DNA from: Bacteroidota bacterium
Lineage (GTDB): Bacteria > Bacteroidota > Bacteroidia > Flavobacteriales > Weeksellaceae
Assembly (NCBI GenBank): GCA_023458535.1
Contig: JAEWYW010000009.1
Coordinates: forward strand, 1-23,022
Length of the DNA stretch: 23,022 bases
Direction of reading: 5' to 3'
Shown: positions 1 to 8,084 of the stretch, in pieces
How the letters are laid out: each line of letters opens with the position of its first letter
Position numbering within the stretch: position 1 is the first letter of the stretch
Made by a program: the position numbers and the translations under genes
Notes under the pieces: model-generated
Told to the model about the DNA's origin: nothing
Database searches by the model: none
What the model saw: only the letters and a program-made list of their open reading frames with translations

Positions 1-105
<105 letters not shown>

Positions 106-112
106 TTTTTTT

Positions 113-147
113 AAAAGCTCATCAACAACGTTGATGAGCTTTTTTTT
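113..147 (+). terminator. Rho-independent terminator of the rRNA operon
   Basis: A perfect 14-bp stem (113-126 with 130-143) closes a 3-nt AAC loop and runs directly into a T tract. It lies immediately behind the 5S gene and fits the end of the rRNA transcript. Confidence 0.92.
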
Positions 148-164
148 ATGCCCTAAAAACAAGA

Positions 165-385
165 AAACAAATAAGTTAGTCTTAGGTTTAGTCTAAAGTC
201 TAAAGTGTAAGGTTTTTAAGGTCTAAGATTTAAGGTCTAAAGTTTAAGGTTTATAGTAATTAACCAACTTCCTAGTTAAGTTCCTGGTTTTACTCAAAAT
301 ACATGTTTTTAAGTGGGAAGAGCAGTCTGATGAATCTAAAATTTATAATCTAAAATCTAAAATCTATAATCTAAAATTTACTTCT
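165..385. repeat. Degenerate heptamer-like repeat tract (GTCTAAA / ATCTAAA units)
   Basis: Two blocks of short degenerate direct repeats fill most of the gene-free stretch behind the rRNA operon. The first (about 175-258) is built from variants of GGTCTAAAG and TTTAAGGT. The second (about 333-382) is built from ATCTAAA and ATCTATA units. Units are 7 to 10 bases, imperfect and unevenly spaced, so this is not a CRISPR array or a clean tandem repeat. No open frame or promoter is evident. I recall similar tracts between genes in Chryseobacterium-type genomes. Function unknown. Confidence 0.6.
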
Positions 386-459
386 ACTTTAAACCTCAAA
401 CCCCATACTGAAGTCAAGTATTAGCTATAATCGTAAGTTTTCCTCCTCTTTTACTCTTT

Positions 460-552
460 CCTAGCCCCGATAGAAGCGGATACCCCGCAGTAAGCTAAGG
501 ATTAAGACAAGAACGAGGAGTAGAAGCAAATAGCGGGATTAAGCTCCTAAGA
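460..552 (-). ncRNA. Candidate structured intergenic element downstream of mscS
   Basis: Read on the minus strand, the element begins about 25 nt after the mscS stop codon with AGGAGCTTAATCCCGCTAT and ends with TATCGGGGCTAGG. Its ends pair: CCCG (466-469) with CGGG (534-537), and AGC (463-465) with GCT (543-545). An inner GCGG/CCGC hairpin lies at 476-488. This pattern (GGAGC, CCCGCTAT, ATCCGCT, ATCGGGGCTAG) is one I recognise as recurring between genes in Flavobacteriia. The Flavo-1 RNA motif is a candidate match, but I cannot test that here. It may act as a 3'-end or terminator element for mscS. Confidence 0.4.
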
Positions 553-574
553 AAATAGGTTTACGCTGCAGATA

Positions 575-1432
575 CTATACGTTTTTTTCGATGGAAATGT
601 TGGTGGGTGTTACCAACGCTATTTTATTTTCGTCCAGTGTTTTTTTGATTTGTAAATAGGCATTGCTTTTAGCGGTGACAATGCTCTCACCTATAGCAAT
701 CCAAAATTTAACCTGCAACGTAAATGTTCCATCTGTGAGGTTGGTAATAAGTACATCAGCAGTATCGGTTTTATCGGAATAATCCAGTTTTTTGATAAGT
801 GCTAAAATAGAATTCTTTGCCAGTTCGATATCTTCATCCGCAGGAATTTGCAGATCGATAATAATTTTACGTTGGGGTGAAGCAGTTACATTATAAAAAG
901 GCGCATTGAATATCACCTGATTGGGTATATAGACTTTGCGGCCATCATCTGTTATTAGTTTCGTGGTTAAAAATCCGATATCCTGTACGGTACCGCTGTA
1001 ATTGCCAATATTGATGTAATCGCCAACTTTAAAGGATTTATCGATGCCTACAAGCATTCCGGAGAAGATGCTTGAAACAAGGTCCTTAAGTGCCACACCA
1101 GCGATAACCCCTGCAACTCCTAAACTTCCTATAAATTTTACAAAAAAACCACTCAGTCCCATTATTTCCAATGAAATGAAGGTTCCCATAATCATGATTA
1201 AAAATCTGAAAACGCCTATTAAAATTACAAGAGTACCTGGATTATCCTGACGTTTAAAAATTTTTTTGAAGATTTTTACCGAAACCTTACTCAGATAACT
1301 GCTTGTTGTTAAAAAGAAAAGGAAGACGAGAAGTCCAACGATAAGATTTGGGGTGAATTCCGCCAGTTTTACATACCAATTTTTTAATACTCTATAAACG
1401 AGCTGTACATAGCTCATTGTATCGTGCTCCAT
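575..1432 (-). CDS. mscS: MscS-family small-conductance mechanosensitive channel
   Basis: At 285 aa it is almost exactly the size of E. coli MscS (286 aa). Three hydrophobic helices are visible at about 29-50, 67-91 and 98-130. The third is the glycine/alanine-rich pore helix (GVAGVIAGVALKDLVSSIFSG), followed by the MscS beta-domain hallmark VGDYINIGNYSGTVQDIGF and GRKVYIPNQVIFNAPF. The C-terminal alpha/beta cage extends to the end. By family, it sits in the inner membrane and releases solutes on hypo-osmotic shock. ATG at 1432 is used; a second in-frame ATG at 1417 would cost only five residues. The gene stands alone between the rRNA-operon repeats and a divergent-free gap before the TonB receptor. 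No clear TAnnTTTG promoter was found upstream. Confidence 0.9.
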   Translation of the reverse strand: MEHDTMSYVQLVYRVLKNWYVKLAEFTPNLIVGLLVFLFFLTTSSYLSKVSVKIFKKIFKRQDNPGTLVILIGVFRFLIMIMGTFISLEIMGLSGFFVKFIGSLGVAGVIAGVALKDLVSSIFSGMLVGIDKSFKVGDYINIGNYSGTVQDIGFLTTKLITDDGRKVYIPNQVIFNAPFYNVTASPQRKIIIDLQIPADEDIELAKNSILALIKKLDYSDKTDTADVLITNLTDGTFTLQVKFWIAIGESIVTAKSNAYLQIKKTLDENKIALVTPTNISIEKNV

Positions 1433-1540
1433 ATTTTAAATTTAAAAATACTGATTCAAAAAAAATACCATCGCTATCTGGATTTGAGTGTTGTAAATTT
1501 AAAATTAATTGTCGGGTTTCCAAACGGTGTGGATGTTCAC

Positions 1541-1569
1541 AAAAAAATGGAAGCTAAAAGCTCCCATTT
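1541..1569 (-). terminator. Terminator of the TonB-dependent receptor gene
   Basis: The hairpin AAATGG-A-AGCT (1545-1555) pairs with AGCT-C-CCATTT (1559-1569) around a 3-nt loop, with one A/C mismatch. On the minus strand it is followed by a run of seven T. It lies about 20 nt beyond the receptor's stop codon. Confidence 0.75.
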
Positions 1570-1591
1570 CTTGTTGAAAAATCTATAGGTA

Positions 1592-3973
1592 TTAAAGTTT
1601 GTAGGTAAGTGTGAGATAGAAGTTTCTTGGTGCAATTGGGTTCACCGAATAGTTTTCGTGAACATTGTAATTAACCACATCGAAGAGGTTGTTCATTTTC
1701 GCTTGAATCATGAATTTTTTCCATTCGTAGCCAGCAGATAATGATACTGTTGTGTAATCTTTAAGCTCAAAGGTTCGAGTAACCCCTTTTCGTGAGATAT
1801 CTGTAGATTTTGAATCATTCCATCCTGCTAATCTGTCACCAATATAATAAGCTCCTGCACCCACTTTTAGGCCTTTTAAGTTATTTGTAAATGTATAGAA
1901 CAATGATAAATTTGCTGTTGTTGCTGGAGTTCTTACTAATCTTTGTTTTTCTACATACCCTTTTTCTGGTGTATCAAGATAGACAGAATTGTTGTAAGAA
2001 AAGCCACCAATAATTGACAAGTTTTTTGTTGGATTTCCCGTAATGTCTAATTCTACACCACGGCTTCGCATTTTACCAGCATATTCTTTAAGGTTTGAAT
2101 CTGGCGTAACAACAGAAGTTGATTGATTTCCGTTTACCGTTCCATTGTTTATGAACCAGTATGATTGGTAGTAATTGTTGTATAAAATTTGATATAAAGA
2201 CAAATTGACTGATAGTGCGTTATTCCATAAATTTTTCTTAGCACCAATTTCATATTGATCTATAGTTGTTGGTCTGATTCCTTTTTTTGAAATATTACTT
2301 ATTTGTGCAGCAACCGAATTATTGATTTCATTAGCAGTTTGACTACTATTACCAGTATCTATTGTTGCTATATCATCTGAGGTATACCCAGTATTTGTTG
2401 AAAATGAATTTGTATAAGTGGCAAAAACTGATAAATTATCGTTGGGCATATAAACGAAGCCAATTTTTGGTGATATTGCATTATCTGAAACTGTGCTACT
2501 ACTAAACGTTTTTGTATTTTTTGTAAATTCAGTTTTTATTGTTGGCATGCTTTCAACGTATGACCAACGTAATCCTGCAATTAATTTAAATTGATTAGTT
2601 AAACCAATAAAATCTTGTGCATAGAAACCAATTCTTCTACTGTTAACTCTGTTCTTTTCAAAATTTGCTATTCTTTCAGCGGATGGTATTTCACCACCTG
2701 CCCAAGTTGAAGGATTGTCTAAAAATATTGTTCCACCCGTTGCTAATCCGTTGGTACCCCATATATAGCCAGTTCCATACTGATTATTTTTTGGAGTTCC
2801 AGGTTTTGTAGGATCATAATATGTATATGAATCTGTGGAATTGTAATCAGCGTCTCCACCAACTAGTATTTTGTGAGTAATTTTACCAGTATTAAATTCA
2901 CCGGTTAAATTTACTTGTACAGAACCGTAATTTTGCTCATTATATGCTTTGTTTAATGGTCTGTTCCATTGAAGTCTGTTACTTGAATTGTATGACCATT
3001 GAATTCTTTCAGTAGAAAAATAATCCTTAGTGTAATTTTGATAAGATGCAGAAGCATTAACAATCCATTTATCATTGATTTGATGATTGAATGTTACATT
3101 TGTTGATGCTTGTTGTACATTTTGATATTGCCAATCTGTTCCGAAAAAAGTATTTCTTGGAAGAAAATCAATCAGTTTGTAACTAGAATCCTTTTCTGTG
3201 ATAGCACCAATTCCGAAATCAGGGGTAGAGTTATTCTTAAAATAATCTGCCTCCACAATTAATTGAGATTTCGAACCTAAATTAAATAAGAATGATGGAT
3301 TTACATAATACTTCTCGGATTTTACAACATCTCTAAAGCTTTCAGCATTTTCATACGCCATGTTAACTCTGGCTGCAACATTTTTGGAAAGTGGCCCATA
3401 AACATCAACAGTTGGTTTATATGTATTCCAACTGCCAACACTTAAGCTTCCGCTACCACCGAAATTAAAGCGGGGTTTTTTGGTTACCATGTTAATAACA
3501 CCACCTGCAGCAGTATTTCCGTACATCATTGCGTTGGCGCCCTTTAAAACTTCCACACGCTCCAATCCACTTACTTCAGGAAATACGCCACTGTTCACTC
3601 TTGCGCCATTTTTGAAAATATTATCATTCCCCAAGCTAAAACCTCTTCCTCCAAAACTGTCCTGAGAATTTCCACGAGATGAAGTGATATACACACCATT
3701 TACGTTTTGCAGAACATCACTCAGCTGTTTTGCCTGTTGCTGTTCAATAATTTCATGGGTAACAATAGCAATGGGTTGTGGAGTTTCCATTACTGTTAGG
3801 TTTGATTTTAAAGCCTGTACTTTTGCCTTATTGGGATTTCCCGTTTTGTGGAGTTGTACGTCTTCTATCTGCTGAACTCTAATGGTATCTAAATCAGCCT
3901 TTCCGTAACTTCCCTGTGCAAGTGCAAACGTAGAAATACTTAATAAGCCAAGGGCGAAGATTTGCTTCTTCAT
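1592..3973 (-). CDS. TonB-dependent siderophore-type outer-membrane receptor
   Basis: The 793-aa protein has a signal peptide (MKKQIFALGLLSISTFALA, cut before Q20). A plug domain follows at about 60-168, with typical plug motifs QLSDVLQNVNGVY, GGRGF, LERVEVLKGANAMMYG and AAGGVINMVTKKP. A 22-strand-type beta-barrel runs to the aromatic C-terminus (FYLTLTYKL). Plug sequence and length match the siderophore-receptor subgroup (TIGR01783-like). It lacks the N-terminal carboxypeptidase-like domain of SusC-type receptors, so ferric-chelate uptake is likelier than glycan uptake. The substrate cannot be read from sequence. No siderophore biosynthesis gene, inner-membrane transporter or SusD partner lies next to it. 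A good Bacteroidota promoter lies 68 nt upstream; I could not identify a convincing Fur box. Confidence 0.9.
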   Translation of the reverse strand: MKKQIFALGLLSISTFALAQGSYGKADLDTIRVQQIEDVQLHKTGNPNKAKVQALKSNLTVMETPQPIAIVTHEIIEQQQAKQLSDVLQNVNGVYITSSRGNSQDSFGGRGFSLGNDNIFKNGARVNSGVFPEVSGLERVEVLKGANAMMYGNTAAGGVINMVTKKPRFNFGGSGSLSVGSWNTYKPTVDVYGPLSKNVAARVNMAYENAESFRDVVKSEKYYVNPSFLFNLGSKSQLIVEADYFKNNSTPDFGIGAITEKDSSYKLIDFLPRNTFFGTDWQYQNVQQASTNVTFNHQINDKWIVNASASYQNYTKDYFSTERIQWSYNSSNRLQWNRPLNKAYNEQNYGSVQVNLTGEFNTGKITHKILVGGDADYNSTDSYTYYDPTKPGTPKNNQYGTGYIWGTNGLATGGTIFLDNPSTWAGGEIPSAERIANFEKNRVNSRRIGFYAQDFIGLTNQFKLIAGLRWSYVESMPTIKTEFTKNTKTFSSSTVSDNAISPKIGFVYMPNDNLSVFATYTNSFSTNTGYTSDDIATIDTGNSSQTANEINNSVAAQISNISKKGIRPTTIDQYEIGAKKNLWNNALSVNLSLYQILYNNYYQSYWFINNGTVNGNQSTSVVTPDSNLKEYAGKMRSRGVELDITGNPTKNLSIIGGFSYNNSVYLDTPEKGYVEKQRLVRTPATTANLSLFYTFTNNLKGLKVGAGAYYIGDRLAGWNDSKSTDISRKGVTRTFELKDYTTVSLSAGYEWKKFMIQAKMNNLFDVVNYNVHENYSVNPIAPRNFYLTLTYKL

Positions 3974-4041
3974 TGTAGTAGTTTTATTTTGATTTTTTTT
4001 AATGTGTATTATTTTATTTAGAATTAATTAAAATAACGACG

Positions 4042-4072
4042 CAAATGTAAAAATTGATTTTCATCTGAGCAA
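4042..4072 (-). promoter_or_regulatory. Bacteroidota-type promoter of the TonB-dependent receptor
   Basis: On the minus strand TTG (4070-4072), a 20-nt spacer and TACATTTG (4042-4049) match the -33/-7 consensus of Bacteroidota sigma-A promoters (TTG, N19-21, TAnnTTTG). Transcription would start about 60 nt ahead of the ATG, leaving room for leader regulation. Confidence 0.7.
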
Positions 4073-4216
4073 TACTTAATTAGAATAAATTTAAATAGAG
4101 ATAATTTGCAATTATATAAATACAATTATATCAGTTATTTACGAATGAGTTATTATTTAAAACTGACAATAATCAGTCTTTAATCATCAGAATTCAATAT
4201 CTTGACAAAAAAAATT

Positions 4217-5272
4217 ATGCAGTTAATAAAAGTTGGTTTATGCGCTTTTGGAATGAGTGGAAAAGTCTTTCATGCTCCATTTTTAGAGCAACATCCTGGT
4301 TTTAATTTAGTAGCTGTGGTAGAACGACACAGAAACGATTCGCAGGAAAAGTATCCCCATGCAACCATCTACCGTTCTGTAGAGGAGATGCTTAAAAATG
4401 CTAATCTTGATATCGTAATTGTCAATTCACCTATACAGACACATTTTGATTATGTAAAATTAGCTTTAGAGGCAGGGAAAAATGTGATCTGCGAAAAACC
4501 ATTTACCATCAATGCTGCCGAAGCCAAGTTATTGGTAGAAATGGCGCAGGCTAGAAATTTATTTATCAGTGTTTATCAAAATAGGAGATTCGACAGAGAC
4601 TTTCTTCAAGTTAAGAATATCCTCAGCCGAAATGTATTGGGAGATTTAAAGGAAGTTGAAATCCGATTCGACCGTTTTCGTACTACTATGGGCGGTAAAA
4701 TTCACAAGGAAGATCCTCAGCTTCCAGGTTCGGGAGCTCTTCATGATTTAGGAGCTCATTTGGTAGACCAAGCCGTGCAGTTGTTTGGTAAACCTATGAG
4801 AGTTTTTGGTGACGTCTTTGCAATGAAAGGTGAAGAATCTGCAAACGATTATTTTGAAGTTCTTCTTTTTTATCCTGAACAATTACGCGTTCGACTAAAA
4901 TCTTCGGTTTTTACTTATGAAGATCATTACGCTTACAAACTGCATGGCAGTAAAGGAAGCTTTTTACAAGAACGGACAGATCAACAGGAGGTAGAACTTG
5001 TTGAAGGTGCTGTACCGAGATATGGTGAGCAATGGCAAAAAATAATCTCTTTGCCAGACAGTATCTTAACCTATCTGAATTCTGATAACGAGAAAAAAAG
5101 CAAATCCTTAGTTTCTCAACCTGGCAATTATATGGATTACTATCAGCAAATTTACGAGCACGTGGTTTTTGGCTATGCATTGCCTTCACCAGCAGAAGAA
5201 ATCATTGTGAATATGGACATTATCGATGCTGTTTTGGAAAGCTCAAAGAGCGAGAGGGTAGTTACATTATAG
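4217..5272 (+). CDS. Gfo/Idh/MocA-family NAD(P)-dependent oxidoreductase (YdgJ/IolW-like)
   Basis: Residues 1-120 form a Rossmann domain with the dinucleotide loop GLCAFGMSGKVFHAP and the catalytic-lysine motif CEKPFT. The C-terminal part carries the family's substrate domain with GGKIHKEDPQLPGSGALHDLGAHLVDQA. The GKVFHAPFL, NRRFDRDF and FDRFR segments resemble E. coli YdgJ and B. subtilis IolW, an NADP-dependent scyllo-inositol 2-dehydrogenase. The likely reaction is oxidation or reduction of an inositol or sugar at one carbon; the substrate here is unproven. An upstream TTG at 4202 is in frame, but ATG 4217 gives the family's usual start (MQLIKVG) and 351 aa. It is a single-gene unit: a strong terminator begins on the base after the stop codon. 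No clear promoter was found. Confidence 0.88.
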   Translation: MQLIKVGLCAFGMSGKVFHAPFLEQHPGFNLVAVVERHRNDSQEKYPHATIYRSVEEMLKNANLDIVIVNSPIQTHFDYVKLALEAGKNVICEKPFTINAAEAKLLVEMAQARNLFISVYQNRRFDRDFLQVKNILSRNVLGDLKEVEIRFDRFRTTMGGKIHKEDPQLPGSGALHDLGAHLVDQAVQLFGKPMRVFGDVFAMKGEESANDYFEVLLFYPEQLRVRLKSSVFTYEDHYAYKLHGSKGSFLQERTDQQEVELVEGAVPRYGEQWQKIISLPDSILTYLNSDNEKKSKSLVSQPGNYMDYYQQIYEHVVFGYALPSPAEEIIVNMDIIDAVLESSKSERVVTL

Positions 5273-5309
5273 TTTTTGGGGCGGCAACTGAAAGTTGCCG
5301 CCCCAAAAA
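5273..5309. terminator. Strong bidirectional terminator between convergent genes
   Basis: A perfect 17-bp stem (5273-5289 with 5293-5309) has a GGGGCGGCAACT core and a GAA loop, with T5/A5 tracts at its base on both strands. It starts at the base after the oxidoreductase stop codon and lies 23 nt beyond the deoD stop, so it can end both transcripts. Confidence 0.93.
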
Positions 5310-5332
5310 ATATTTCATCTAAAAAATTTAGT

Positions 5333-6043
5333 TTAAGAAAGTCGTAAAGCTGTTTCCAATGCCAGCTCCATCATTGGCTTGAGTGCTTTTTCTCTTTCAT
5401 CGGCGGAAATAAATTCTTGAGTAGGAATAATATCTGAAACGGTTAAAATCGTTGCCGCGTTTTTACCGAGATGCTTGGCATTCGCGAAAAGTGCAAAAGC
5501 CTCCATTTCTACCGCCAAACAATTGTGTTTCAAAGCAACTTCTGGGGTTCCTTCCTCTTTTCTGTAGAAAATATCACTGGTATGAATGTTTACTTTTTTG
5601 GTATTAATAGCAAGTTCCTCAGCAGTAGTGTTAATGGCATCGTAAACCACTCCTTGATGAGAAATAAGATCTCCCTCAATGCCCCACGCATATTTGGCGT
5701 AAGTACTTTCACTAGCTGCATGTTCTACATTTAATACATCATAAATTTTTAAATCAGTTGAATAGGCACCGCATGTTCCAATTCGGATGATGGTGTCTAC
5801 CTCATACTCGGTAAACAGTTCATAAGAATAAATTCCTATACTTGGACATCCCATACCACTCGCACCCACGGTAATTGTTTTTCCTTTATAAGTTCCGGTA
5901 AAATAATAAATATTTCGGGTATCGCTTACCAATACAGCATCACTAAGGAAGTTTTCTGCAATATATTTAGCCCTTAGCGGATCACCAGGTTGTAGAACGA
6001 TTTTAGCAATCTCTCCTTTTTTAGCTTTAATGTGTACACTCAT
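5333..6043 (-). CDS. deoD: Purine-nucleoside phosphorylase, DeoD (hexameric) type
   Basis: At 236 aa it aligns without numbering shift to the E. coli enzyme as I know it. His4 from the neighbouring subunit, Gly20, Arg24, Arg43 and Arg87 for phosphate, the VEMEAFAL ribose/base segment around Met180-Glu181, and the catalytic pair Asp204 (TVSDII) and Arg217 are all present. It phosphorolyses purine (deoxy)nucleosides to free base and (deoxy)ribose-1-phosphate in the cytoplasm. The gene lies 43 nt downstream of the ABC-F gene with no obvious promoter of its own, so co-transcription with it is likely. deoC, a later step of the same salvage route, is 6.6 kb away on the other strand. Confidence 0.96.
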   Translation of the reverse strand: MSVHIKAKKGEIAKIVLQPGDPLRAKYIAENFLSDAVLVSDTRNIYYFTGTYKGKTITVGASGMGCPSIGIYSYELFTEYEVDTIIRIGTCGAYSTDLKIYDVLNVEHAASESTYAKYAWGIEGDLISHQGVVYDAINTTAEELAINTKKVNIHTSDIFYRKEEGTPEVALKHNCLAVEMEAFALFANAKHLGKNAATILTVSDIIPTQEFISADEREKALKPMMELALETALRLS

Positions 6044-6086
6044 AATGTTTTTTTATATTATAAAGATGTTTGATGATAATTTAAAA

Positions 6087-7985
6087 TCAACCTTCTATCA
6101 TCTCCTGAAGCTCCAACCAACGCATTTCCTGCTCCTCAAGCTTTTCAGAGATGTTTTCTAAATCAGCAGAAAGTTTGGCAATTTTCTCATAATCTGATTC
6201 GTTGTTTAAAAGTTCTAAGATTTTGTCTCTTTGTTCTTCAAGTGCAGGCATTTCTTTTTCAAGGGTTTCTAATTCTCGCTGCTCTTTGTACGACAATTTT
6301 TTCTTAGGAGGTTGATTTTTGTTAGGTGTAATAGGACTGTTTTCAGGTTCTTGGGTTTTTATCTTCTGTTCGTGATTTTTTTCATTCGCATCCTGATTTT
6401 TCTCCCATTCGCGGTATTCAGAGAAGTTGCCGGTGAAATCTTTAATTTTTCCATCACCTTCAAACGCCAAAACATGATCAACGATTCTGTCCATAAAATA
6501 TCTGTCGTGGGAAACGATAATCAAGCTTCCCTGAAACTGCTGTAAAAAATTCTCTAAAACAGTTAATGTCGGCAAGTCCAAATCATTGGTGGGTTCATCG
6601 AAAATTAAGAAATTAGGATTCTGATATAAAATATACAATAAATGAAGCCTTCTTCTTTCGCCTCCAGACAGTTTTGAAATAGGTGAATACTGCGTTTGAT
6701 CATCAAATAAAAATAACCTTAAAAACTGAGAAGCAGAAAGACTTCTGCCGTTTGCCAGCGGGTAAAACTCTGCTATCTCTTTTACAAAATCAATCACCCG
6801 TTCATCTTCTTTGTATTGAAGTCCTTTTTGAGCAAAATATCCGAAAGAGATGGTTTCACCAGTTTCTATTTCACCGCTGTCAACTTTTTCTAAACCTTGA
6901 ATGATATTTAACAATGTGGATTTTCCAACACCATTTTTTCCAACAATACCTATTTTTTCACCTCTTTGAAATTGATAAGAAAAATCTTTAAGCAAAACCT
7001 TATCTCCGAAACTTTTATTGATGTCCCTGAGTTCAAGAATTTTTTTTCCAAGTCGTTTCATTTCAAAATCGAGCTCTAAACCTTGTTTTCTGGTATCGGT
7101 TTTTGCTACCTTTTCGGTTTCGTAGAACGCATCGATCCTGCTCTTCGATTTTGTGGTTCGGGCTTTTGGTTGGCGACGCATCCATTCCAATTCCTTTCGG
7201 TAAAGATTGTTGGCTTTGTCGATGGTTGCACTCATGTTTTCTTCACGAATCATTTTATTTTCCAAATACGTCGCATAAGAACCATTGTGCAGATAGAGGT
7301 TTTGATCTTCCATTTCCCAAATGGTATCGCATACACTATCTAAGAAATACCTGTCGTGCGTTACCAAAAGCAGTGTTATTTTCGCTTTACTCAAATAATT
7401 TTCTAACCATTCTACCATTTCTATATCGAGGTGGTTGGTTGGCTCATCCATGATGAGTAAAGTATGACGGTGCTCCGCTCTTGTTTCTGTAAGAAGTTTT
7501 GCTAAAGCAACTCTTTTTACTTGTCCACCAGATAACGTTCCCATTTTTGCAGATAAATCTGTAATTTTTAATTGGGATAAAATCTGTTTCATTTCATTTT
7601 CCAAATCCCAGGCTTTATGCACTTCCATTTCAGCTAGTGCCTTTTCGATAAAGTCATGATCTGTAGAAACAAGAGACTTGTGATAGTTTTTCAACGCTAA
7701 AATAGGCGCTGAGTCTAAAGTCATCATGAATTCTTCAATATTCAGATTAGGATCAAAATGTATTTCCTGGTCAAATAAGACCACTTGAATGTCTTTATTG
7801 ATAATTACGTTTCCGCTGTCTGCAATCTCACTTCCCATTAAAATTTTTAAAAGCGTAGATTTTCCGCTTCCATTTTTAGCAACGATGGCTATTTTATCGC
7901 CTTCGTTCACGTGGAAATTAATGTCTTTAAACAAAACCTTAATTCCGTATGATTTGGTGAGATTTTCTGCAGTAACGTAATTCAT
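6087..7985 (-). CDS. ABC-F ATPase, Uup-like
   Basis: The 632-aa soluble protein has two ABC domains and no membrane segments. Domain 1 has Walker A KNGSGKST (37-44), signature LSGGQ (151-155), Walker B LLIMDEPTNHLD and switch His210. Domain 2 has GKNGVGKST (349-357), LSGGE (439-443), FLIFDEPTNDLD and His493. The linker carries the basic KELEWMRRQPKARTTKSKSR stretch typical of Uup, and residues 565-630 form the Uup-style C-terminal coiled coil behind a Lys/Pro/Gln-rich tether. ABC-F proteins act on ribosomes; Uup is linked to ribosome and DNA-junction homeostasis. A TTG start at 8009 would overlap the -7 promoter element, so ATG 7985 is chosen. deoD follows by 43 nt. A resistance-type ABC-F is less likely because of the coiled coil. 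Confidence 0.93.
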   Translation of the reverse strand: MNYVTAENLTKSYGIKVLFKDINFHVNEGDKIAIVAKNGSGKSTLLKILMGSEIADSGNVIINKDIQVVLFDQEIHFDPNLNIEEFMMTLDSAPILALKNYHKSLVSTDHDFIEKALAEMEVHKAWDLENEMKQILSQLKITDLSAKMGTLSGGQVKRVALAKLLTETRAEHRHTLLIMDEPTNHLDIEMVEWLENYLSKAKITLLLVTHDRYFLDSVCDTIWEMEDQNLYLHNGSYATYLENKMIREENMSATIDKANNLYRKELEWMRRQPKARTTKSKSRIDAFYETEKVAKTDTRKQGLELDFEMKRLGKKILELRDINKSFGDKVLLKDFSYQFQRGEKIGIVGKNGVGKSTLLNIIQGLEKVDSGEIETGETISFGYFAQKGLQYKEDERVIDFVKEIAEFYPLANGRSLSASQFLRLFLFDDQTQYSPISKLSGGERRRLHLLYILYQNPNFLIFDEPTNDLDLPTLTVLENFLQQFQGSLIIVSHDRYFMDRIVDHVLAFEGDGKIKDFTGNFSEYREWEKNQDANEKNHEQKIKTQEPENSPITPNKNQPPKKKLSYKEQRELETLEKEMPALEEQRDKILELLNNESDYEKIAKLSADLENISEKLEEQEMRWLELQEMIEG

Positions 7986-8006
7986 GAACATTGAAAATTT
8001 GAGGAA

Positions 8007-8014
8007 CAAAAATA
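8007..8014 (-). promoter_or_regulatory. -7 element of the ABC-F gene promoter
   Basis: TATTTTTG on the minus strand matches TAnnTTTG and ends 21 nt before ATG 7985. No TTG is found at the right distance upstream, so only half of the promoter is supported. Its last three bases are the TTG that could be mistaken for a start codon. Confidence 0.5.
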
Positions 8015-8084
8015 CGAAAATTAGCTGGGTTTAATGCTTTGAAGTTTTGAAAGCTTTTTTTAAAAACTTTGGTTTTTTAGATAA

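Noticed and set aside
165..385. CRISPR array
   Set aside because: Units are 7-10 bases, imperfect and not separated by unique spacers; no cas genes are present.
4100..4135. Fur-like box ahead of the TonB receptor
   Set aside because: The AT-rich near-palindrome (TTGCAATTATATAAATACAA region) lacks a convincing match to known Fur sites and lies upstream of the promoter.
4202..4216. TTG start for the Gfo/Idh/MocA gene
   Set aside because: The added residues (MTKKI) precede the family's usual N-terminus, and an ATG follows at 4217.
4911..5189. Minus-strand 92-codon frame
   Set aside because: It is antisense inside the Gfo/Idh/MocA gene, whose motifs span this region.
7083..7453. Plus-strand open frames of 86 and 116 codons
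   Set aside because: They lie wholly opposite the Uup-like ABC-F gene, have no promoter or homology signal and an unlikely composition.
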